A stretch of 38,302 bases of DNA from Isohypsibius dastychi. Lineage: Eukaryota; Tardigrada; Eutardigrada; Parachela; Isohypsibiidae. Below the pieces are notes generated by a model, which worked only from the letters and a program-made list of their open reading frames with translations, made no database searches and was not told the origin of the DNA. Made by a program: the position numbers and the translations under genes. Of this stretch, positions 31,615 to 38,302 are shown piece by piece (the first letter of the stretch is position 1; every line of letters begins with the position of its first letter). The stretch is taken from NCBI GenBank assembly GCA_034696485.1, contig JAQIWT010000078.1, positions 1 through 38,302 of the forward strand, in the 5' to 3' direction.

Positions 31615-34253
31615 ATGGCGTCCTTCATATTACCCTTTCTCGCCCTCCTCGCATGTGGATCATGTGAGTCAATGTTTTTCATGAAATGTGACAAAATCAA
31701 GTAACCGAATATCTGATTGAAACTTTCTGATTTTGAACCAAACTTGTTATATGTGATTTTGCTCCAATTTGCGGATTCGTGACCTTTATGCGTATTTTTT
31801 TAAGGTTTGGCGAACGATCTCCTGGTGCATCGACAGAAACGCCAGTTTTCTTTCAGTCAAGCCGCTCCATGTGTCAAGACTAAGGGGTTCTACAGGAATC
31901 CCCAAAGAGCTCGAGCTACACCGCAAGATCTTCTGGCGGATTGTCGGAGCTTCTACCGATGCGTTTCTGGTGTCGTCTTCAAGCTGAGCTGCTCACCGGG
32001 CACGTTTTACAACATTGTCAGCCAGATTTGCGAGGGTGAAGGAACGATGACGGCTGACAACTGCGCAATTGATACGAGTAAGTTGGAAATTATCCAGAAT
32101 TTTTGTTGTTGGCTTTGTTGTTTTGAAATACGTGTTTAATATAATAATAGATGGCCAGGTCATAGCTCGTGATTAGACACTCAAGAGAATTTGACCTGGA
32201 GATGTTCTATTTTCGCGTTGTGTTCCTTTCGAACGCCATGTTCATTGTTTTGTTCGTTTCTACCTGGAAAGCTGCAGATTACTGAATATTTTGGTCTTCT
32301 CTTATCATGCTTTGATTTTTCAGAGGAAGATTACAAACCGGCCACAACACCTCATCCGAGCTTCAATTCCACAACGTGCGGAGATACAAATTACGCGTGC
32401 GCCGATGGAGCTTGTGTGGCCAAGGAATTGTTCTGTAACAACAATGCCGATTGCGCCGATTCCAGTGACGAAACCTTGTGCAGTAAGTGCAAGAACGCCT
32501 GGTATGATTTTTGATCATGGTGCGAGTGTTGGCTTGAGCGACCTACCGAATCTTCGATGCCGTATGAAAATTGCAATAACCGTTTTTATACAAATCGTGA
32601 TTTTGTTTCCGGATCAGAATGTTTCCTGAACATGATTTGGAGTTTTGAGATGATTACGCATTGCCTTTTTCAGGTCTGGATGAGGATCCTCTTCGTGCTG
32701 AGCCCTGCAACCGCGAGGCATGTCAATTGCCAGACTGTTTCTGCAGCCCCAAGGGCCAGAACATTCCAGATGACCTTCCGGCTGATCAGGTTCCACAAAT
32801 GATTTTGCTGCAGTTTGACGGTTAGTTCGGTCATCTCGCTCTTTGAGCAATGTGAAAATTGATGAATGCTTTTGTATTAAGATTCCATCAACGACAACAA
32901 CATCCCAATCTATGATACACTTTTCACCGACAACCGAACAAACCCCGAAACCGGATGTCCAATTCATGCAACCTTCTTTGTCTCCCATACTTACAACAAC
33001 TATCAGTACTTGGAGAAACTTTCCAAGGCTGGACACGAAATTGCACTGAAGGGCGTTGAGTAAGTTTTCTTTGACTTGTTAGACCTGCAGAGAAGTATTC
33101 GAACTATAATTCGAACTATCTAAACCGTCAAGATTTTTTTACAACGTTGATATGTGGGAGGAGTCTCATTCTGCTGTTTCGATCATAGTTGAAATCACCA
33201 GTTCATCAGTTCGCCGAGTACCGAACGGATCCGATTGTAGAGAAGTGGCGAGTAATGCTTCCTCGATCAAATTCAAACATTGGCTAAGAATCGAGAAAGT
33301 ACTGTAATTTCGATAGGTAGTATCGTGAATTTGACTGTCTCTAACTGTTTGAAACCTAAATTTTTGATCTCGTAGTTTTGAACGGACGCTCGTGCCAAAA
33401 AATCTGCCCAGAACTAGGTTTCATTGCTTTTTGTTTTCGTAGTAACGAGCGACCAGAAGCCTACTGGACCAAAGCTACAGAAGACAAGCTGCAACGCGAC
33501 ATGGTCACCCAGCGTCGAATCATCAGCAAGTTCGGCCGTATCCCCGAAGAAAAGATGCAAGGCATGCGAGTGCCCTTCCTCAAAGGTGCCGGAAATGCTC
33601 AGTTCGAAATGATGGCACGCAACGGTATCAAATGGGACAGCACCATGTCCATCGAGCCACTCGACGTCCCCATCTGGCCGTTCACTCTCAACTACCGCAT
33701 TCCACAAAAGTGCTACCCACCTGAGAAAGCTGCTCAGTGCCCCGCCAGGTCATTCCCCGGTCTCTGGGAGATCCCGCTTAATGCTCTCAAAAGCATCTTC
33801 GACGACTCGTGTTCCGTTCTTGGCGCTTGTGGAAGAGCTGAAAATCCCGAAGAGCTCATCGCCATGTTGGATTCTAACTTGGACCATCACTACCTGACAA
33901 ATCGTGCTCCGTTCGTGGTTTCGATGAGCACCAATTGGTTCGTGCCTGAACATATGGAGGGTCTGCAGCGATGGATCGACAAAACTCTGGCCAACCGTAA
34001 AGATGTGTTTTTTGTGACTGCTTCTCAGGCTATTTCTTGGATCCAGAACCCAACCCCGGTTTCGAGCATCAAGGGATTCGCGCCGTGGCAGTGCCCTGCT
34101 AGCACACTTCCGCAAGTTTGTGTTGAGCCCCATGGATGCAATCTGGAAGGCGCGACACCGGACATGCGAAGTGGATATATGATCACTTGTTTACCATGCC
34201 CATCTTTCTTCCCTGATTTTGGAATTCCTGATGGGGAAGTTCTTGATGCTTAA
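31615..34253 (+). CDS. CBM14-LDLa chitin deacetylase-like protein with degenerate metal site
   Basis: Six exons: 31615-31663, 31805-32077, 32324-32482, 32674-32820, 32882-33059, 33443-34253, giving 538 aa. A signal peptide (MASFILPFLALLACGS) is followed by a CBM14 module (Cys about 39-103), then an LDL-receptor class A repeat (about 126-160, ending CADSSDETLC), and a NodB deacetylase domain. This order is that of arthropod Serpentine/Vermiform and nematode counterparts, secreted matrix proteins shaping cuticle and tubes. In the NodB domain the Asp pair is kept (QFDD, D209/D210) and R311 is kept (MRVPFL). The zinc-binding H-S-x-x-H is instead K266-G-V-D-N270, with flanking GHEIAL and RPEAYW aligning well to canonical members. 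It is therefore predicted inactive. The motif straddles the exon 5-6 junction, whose donor (GA|GTAAGT) and acceptor (TTCGTAG|T) are good. AATAAA is at 34286-34291. Confidence 0.88.
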
Positions 34254-34661
34254 ATATACTGGGGAAAGTTTTGTGACAGTAAATTAATAAAGAAGATGAA
34301 TGACCATCGGTTGGTGGTTCAAACTGGAAGCATGGGCGCGACTCTTGTTATTTATAACCTGGCGCAGGTCTGGCTTTTTCGAAGCGTCATTTTCTGGAAC
34401 TTACATCCCACGATGGTATCTCACATATTGTGAACGGCTTGAAAGTGATCTAGTAATTTCTCAGTTTCAGTCACAGAAGTCGCACTATATTCAATATCTT
34501 CAGGATGCTCTGACACCGGCTCTATGCTGTATTTGTCTGTCACTAAGAAATGACTGCGAAAAATCGTTTACTGTATTTTGTCAGTTAATTAAACAATGCC
34601 GATTGTGTACATTGAAACTGCCGATTTTTTTTTGCAGTTTGAAGAGTTGAGGAATGAAAAT
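34254..34661. other. Convergent intergenic region
   Basis: Contains AATAAA at 34286-34291 for the deacetylase-like gene, 33 bases after its stop. The rest up to the homeobox gene stop has no coding support. Confidence 0.6.
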
Positions 34662-34666
34662 TTATT
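34661..34666 (-). terminator. Polyadenylation signal overlapping the homeobox gene stop codon
   Basis: The minus-strand AATAAA at 34666-34661 contains the TAA stop (34664-34662). If used, the 3' UTR would be only about 15-30 nt, which leaves almost no room for 3' UTR regulation. No other AATAAA was seen immediately downstream. Confidence 0.45.
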
Positions 34667-36050
34667 TGGAACAAAGTTTTAGAGAAGCTTCATGTTGTCG
34701 CGCCTGGAGACGCAGCTGTTGTAAACTGTGGTGGAAGTTAGGTGACGTTGAGCCATTTTGGTGAAGGCCTTCCAGTGTTTGTGGTTGAGGGAAATGGGGT
34801 GCTGACCAAAACGGCTGTGGAAACACAAAGTTCTCCATGAAACCGGGAATTCTTCCAGAAACTGTAATACAACAGTTTATTAAACGCATGGAACTGCAAT
34901 TTGCAAACTTGTGAGCGTACAAATTTGCGGCGGACTTGTGCAACCCTCGGGGCCTTTTACAATCTCTTGTGAATGCTCGTGAATCCTGTTTGATTTCGGG
35001 TCAGGGATAAATCTTTTCTGAGTCGGAGATCTTGATGAGGAGACTTCTAAATCGTTCGGGTGCTCCGGTGAACATTCTCGCTCGTCAAAATCTTCCTCGG
35101 TGCACACGGTGTTCTTCAAACGTTTTCGATGTTTGGCACGTCGGTTTTTGAACCAGACCTACGGTATTACAAAAAATCGTCAGAAAAAAATAGGCTATCC
35201 AATCCAAAGAACTTATTCTGGGCACAACATGAAAGGTCACAGAGAGCCAGCTTTATTTTGCACTTTGACTTTACAGTTAATTAGTGAGATTATGGTAATC
35301 TATCCGAACCTGAATTCTTGACTCGGGCAAAGTGGTGCAGAGGGCAAGCTGCTCTCGTAAAGCCACATCCGGATAATGAGTTTTAGTGAAAGTTTTCTCA
35401 AGTGTCTCAAGCTGGCGATTGGTGAAAGCTGTCCGACTTCGGCGTTGCTTCCGAATGGATCCACTTATATTGTCTAAAAAGAGGAAACATTAAGAGCTGT
35501 GGTCGGTCACCGATTGTCCCTTGTCGTAACTGAAAATACTGTACTGCAGCACAGAAAATTGCCAACGGTTAGCAGCCTGCTTAAGCGTAGAACTGCACAT
35601 CTTTCAAGAAAAACATAATTTAAAAAAATTAAAGATTTCGATACTGCCTTCCAAAAGTACTGTACAGTGTACCCTACTGGAAAATTTTCATCGGACAGCT
35701 CTAAATGGCAAGTTTTAACACTTAAACAATTTAACTCATTATTTGTTCTGTCAACAGATTAGAACTGTTTAGTTCCTTCTTAATCAAGAAGATGGATGTA
35801 TAATGTATTCTCTGTTTTCTACGCAGGAAGAAAACAAATGAGTGCAGGCTTCATAATCGTAATTTCTTTTGGACTTACCAGCACAGTTTCCGTGATGCAG
35901 ATTGGAAACCTGTTCGAACTGAACCGGTACTGGTCGAACAAAAAACGGGTGAACCGGTCCAGAAAGGTCAAAATTTCCTTGCTGGCTCCACGGTGACATT
36001 CTTTGAAACCGACTGTTCACAAACGGGTTGATTCCGTAAGATTGCATCAT
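34662..36050 (-). CDS. Dmbx-like paired-type homeobox transcription factor
   Basis: Four minus-strand exons: 36050-35879, 35473-35310, 35158-34921, 34861-34662, giving 257 aa. The start MMQSYGIN resembles the vertebrate Dmbx1 start as I recall it. The homeodomain covers 67-126, read as [39 protein letters not shown] and [13 protein letters not shown]. Position 50 is lysine (K116), as in Otx, Gsc and Dmbx, which predicts TAATCC binding. The intron between homeodomain residues 46 and 47 is the usual paired-class position. The last exon encodes an OAR motif ([16 protein letters not shown], about 237-252), which separates it from Otx and supports Dmbx. Dmbx acts in anterior brain patterning in vertebrates. 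Goosecoid or another Prd-like factor remains possible. Two adjacent start ATGs exist, at 36050 and 36047. Confidence 0.85.
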
Positions 36051-37600
36051 TACGGCTGCAATATACTCCAAATTGAGAAAAATGAGAACTGGCAAATATA
36101 GTTTGATCAGCTTTGAGGTCGAAATAATTCCATCAGATTCCCCTGGCGTAAGATTGGGAAAACAGGCAGAGGAGAAGAGACGGCTGATTTGGGATCAGCT
36201 TACCGGCGTTTCAGCAATCCCCGATTTGGACTAATAGAAGCTTGAGGAAGAAATCACGAGAGATTAGGAACTGAGGGGGGAGTGCGAGGGGATTTTGGAT
36301 TTGAGATCGAGTTCGCGTTTATGAATATAATGCAATTTGATTCGCTCCGTGCAAACATGGTAGGGCAATCAATGAGCAGATTTGTTCTCTTTGTTCATGC
36401 ATTGACAATTACCTCGCTATATCTACAAACCCAGCGCGAACTGCTAACTCTGCCCTTTTCAATTGGTCAAGTGCGGACAAATTATTTGTCAAAGCACCAT
36501 CCCCAATCCCGCGGATTCAAAGCGCCTACTGAAAGGCTTTGTTGAAAAGAGTAAAGTCGCTAATCCGATTGCAATCTTTACCTGGGATTTACTGCGATTT
36601 CACCTGTAATCCCACTCACGCTCTTTTTTCAAATCAGCTATTTACCGGCCATATTAAATGCTAATCCAAACAATCTCCTAAGGGAAAATCGATCAAAAAA
36701 TTGCATTCGGAAAAACACCTATAATGGCTCAAATGCCACAAAACGTTGAGAACGAGAGAAATTAAACACGATCACACAAGCTCAAGTCCCCAAAAAAATG
36801 GAAAATGGCAAAAGCGACCGGGTGGTACAAAATGGTACGCCTACCCGAAAGAAAACGTTCCATACTGTCCGAAATGAAATTCCCGTAATAAAAACCCATG
36901 CCAAGGCTCAACCACTAATATAATTAAGACACTATTTCATTAAGTTCTCCTCTGCTGGTACGAGCCAATGGGTTTTTGACAAATACAGAGCCAACGCCGA
37001 ACGCGAAATGCGCTTCGCTGGCGCTTTGCTTGCTGCGCGCTCGCTTCGCTCTCTACAAGCCAGATATCAACTTTTCCTGTCGGTAAATAGACAGGACCAA
37101 GAAAAATGATGTTTTGAGGTTTTCCAGCGATTCTTGAGTTTCCCTAGATTGTTTGATGTCATTCCTTCCAAATTTTATATTTCACACATCAAAACTCGTG
37201 TGTTTTTGATAATCGGATCACTGATTGATCAAGGTGGCCAGAGCAGTACCAATTTTGCCTGGAATCTGCAGTGGTGAGGTCTTTAGGCTAGATTTCATTT
37301 CAGTTTCATGCCTTGCTGCAATTTTTCGAATTGAATAGCTTCTCATATGGTATTTCATTGTTTCAAGTCGTTTCTGCCACACCGGAGAAAACTGGACTCT
37401 GCAGCGGAGCAGTGTTCCTCTTGTTTACGTTTATTTCTCTTCCTGAAGTTTTCATCTCACTTCGGCCCTCGCGATCAGGGAATAGCTCAAAATAAGAGGC
37501 CAGCATGTTCTTTTATTGTTTATTGGATGTTTGGAGGCAGTGGATCCGTTCCTGCGCCTATAACAGGCTGAGGAAGTCCACTGTGAAATTTGTATTGCAT
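36051..37600. other. 5' flank of the homeobox gene, non-coding
   Basis: No gene seen. Three TAATCC sites lie at 36561-36566, 36607-36612 and 36662-36667. A GC-rich patch with repeated CGCTTCGCT-like words is at 36990-37060 (for example GCGAAATGCGCTTCGC and GCTCGCTTCGCTC), compositionally unlike its surroundings. Short plus-strand frames at 37313-37571 have no splice support. Confidence 0.5.
36561..36667 (+). promoter_or_regulatory. Cluster of three K50-homeodomain TAATCC sites
   Basis: TAATCC occurs at 36561, 36607 and 36662, all in the same orientation, 510-620 bases upstream of the homeobox gene start. The encoded homeodomain has Lys50, the residue that reads this sequence, so autoregulation or control by Otx is possible. 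By base composition about 0.05 such sites would be expected in 107 bases. Confidence 0.35.
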
Positions 37601-37608
37601 ATTTTTGT

Positions 37609-37638
37609 CCCCCCCCCTTCCACCCGGAGGGGGGGGGG
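37609..37638. repeat. Poly(C)/poly(G) hairpin
   Basis: Nine C (37609-37617), an 11-base spacer (37618-37628), then ten G (37629-37638). It forms a nearly perfect GC hairpin at the edge of the AT-rich tract. Confidence 0.85.
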
Positions 37639-37659
37639 AGGCGCACCAGCAATTTGGCA

Positions 37660-38302
37660 ACACACATTCGAATAAGAATTACCCATAATGAATTACTTAC
37701 TTTTTATCAATCGTGATTATTCATTTATCATTGATCTTAGATAACATATATTGATTTAATTTATATGCATACTGATGTCAATGTAAAATTCAACTGAAAT
37801 TTAATGTAATAAATAAGTGTATTTTTTTTATCTGATATACCAGTATTCATATGAATAGATGTAATTATATGCAATTTTAATTATATACGAAAGAATTATC
37901 AATATTATTTATATATATAATTAAAAAAATATTCATGAATAGTATATATCCCGTATGTCAATATGACTATAATTTATTAATGACTTGTATTATAATTATA
38001 CTCATTATGTCATTATACTGATCGTGCACTTGTCATAGTCACTTATTTCCATCAATTAATCATTTTGATAGTTGTCATCATCTTCATCATTACTGTTACT
38101 TTAGCATTACTTTTTATATCAATTGGTATCCCCTTTTATTTACTCTGCTCAACTCCATTTTACACTTCTTTTTTTCCTTTATTTCAAATCATTCTTTCAC
38201 TCTCTGGAACCGTATTTTCTTTAGCTTTGGGGGGACGTGATGTTCGCAGACGCTAGAATGTGGAAGAAAAACCGATGACTTTTTTGCTGGTGAGCATTTA
38301 TT
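37660..38302. other. AT-rich non-coding tract at the window end
   Basis: Base composition shifts sharply to A/T, with words such as TATATATAATTAAAAAAATATT and many short TCAT/ATTA runs. No ORF of interest, no clear tandem unit. It might be a low-complexity intergenic block, satellite edge or an inserted element. Confidence 0.55.

Noticed and set aside
37313-37571. Overlapping plus-strand frames of 60-74 codons
   Set aside because: No homology, no splice signals, and in the non-coding flank of the homeobox gene.

Overview
The window is eukaryotic, protein-coding dense, and looks like a small-genome invertebrate. Thirteen genes fit in about 38 kb. Most have several short introns (mostly about 50-900 nt) that obey GT...AG and end in T-rich tracts followed by TTTCAG, TTGCAG or similar. 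Gene content is animal: Artemis-type nuclease, UBA2, CUL4, CDK7, DHODH, a Dmbx-type homeobox gene and a CRF/DH44-like neuropeptide precursor. Two chitin deacetylases carrying CBM14 chitin-binding modules point to Ecdysozoa. I infer a tardigrade most readily, and a nematode less so, because as I recall the standard Caenorhabditis gene set has no clear Artemis or DH44 gene. This is an inference from content; no species can be read from the window. All gene models below were built by hand from splice sites and frame continuity, and each gives an exact whole number of codons.

Layout, left to right: Artemis-like (+, 508-2299); tail-to-tail with an HSDL1/HSD17B12-like short-chain dehydrogenase (-, 2769-5604); about 2 kb with no secure gene; CRF/DH44-like precursor (+, 7684-8142); CBM14 chitin deacetylase with an intact NodB motif (-, 8833-12484); two small predicted secreted proteins (+, 13510-14119 proline-rich, and 14675-15264 unknown); RNF115/RNF126-like E3 ligase with very long Gln/Pro-rich additions (-, 15740-18811); UBA2, the SUMO E1 subunit (+, 19554-21918); class 2 DHODH (+, 22379-24190); tail-to-tail with CUL4 (-, 24569-28111); CDK7 (+, 28700-30216); CBM14-LDLa chitin deacetylase whose metal-binding histidines are replaced (+, 31615-34253); tail-to-tail with a Dmbx-like paired-type homeobox gene (-, 34662-36050). 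The last 2.2 kb is non-coding and ends in a strongly AT-rich tract.

The genes do not form a pathway. Three ubiquitin-family factors (RNF115/126-like, UBA2, CUL4) and three genome-maintenance factors (Artemis, CUL4, CDK7) sit close together, which is probably chance in a compact genome. The two chitin deacetylases would act together on cuticular chitin; one looks catalytic and the other looks like a pseudo-enzyme.

The observations most worth following are: the CRF/DH44-like precursor; the degenerate deacetylase paired with an intact one; an intronic hairpin in the dehydrogenase gene that resembles either a miRNA precursor or a MITE; a GC-AG intron and a duplicated 3' exon in that same gene; a cluster of three TAATCC sites upstream of the K50 homeobox gene; and the expanded poly-Q RING protein. 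I found no CRISPR array, tRNA, rRNA or transposase gene.
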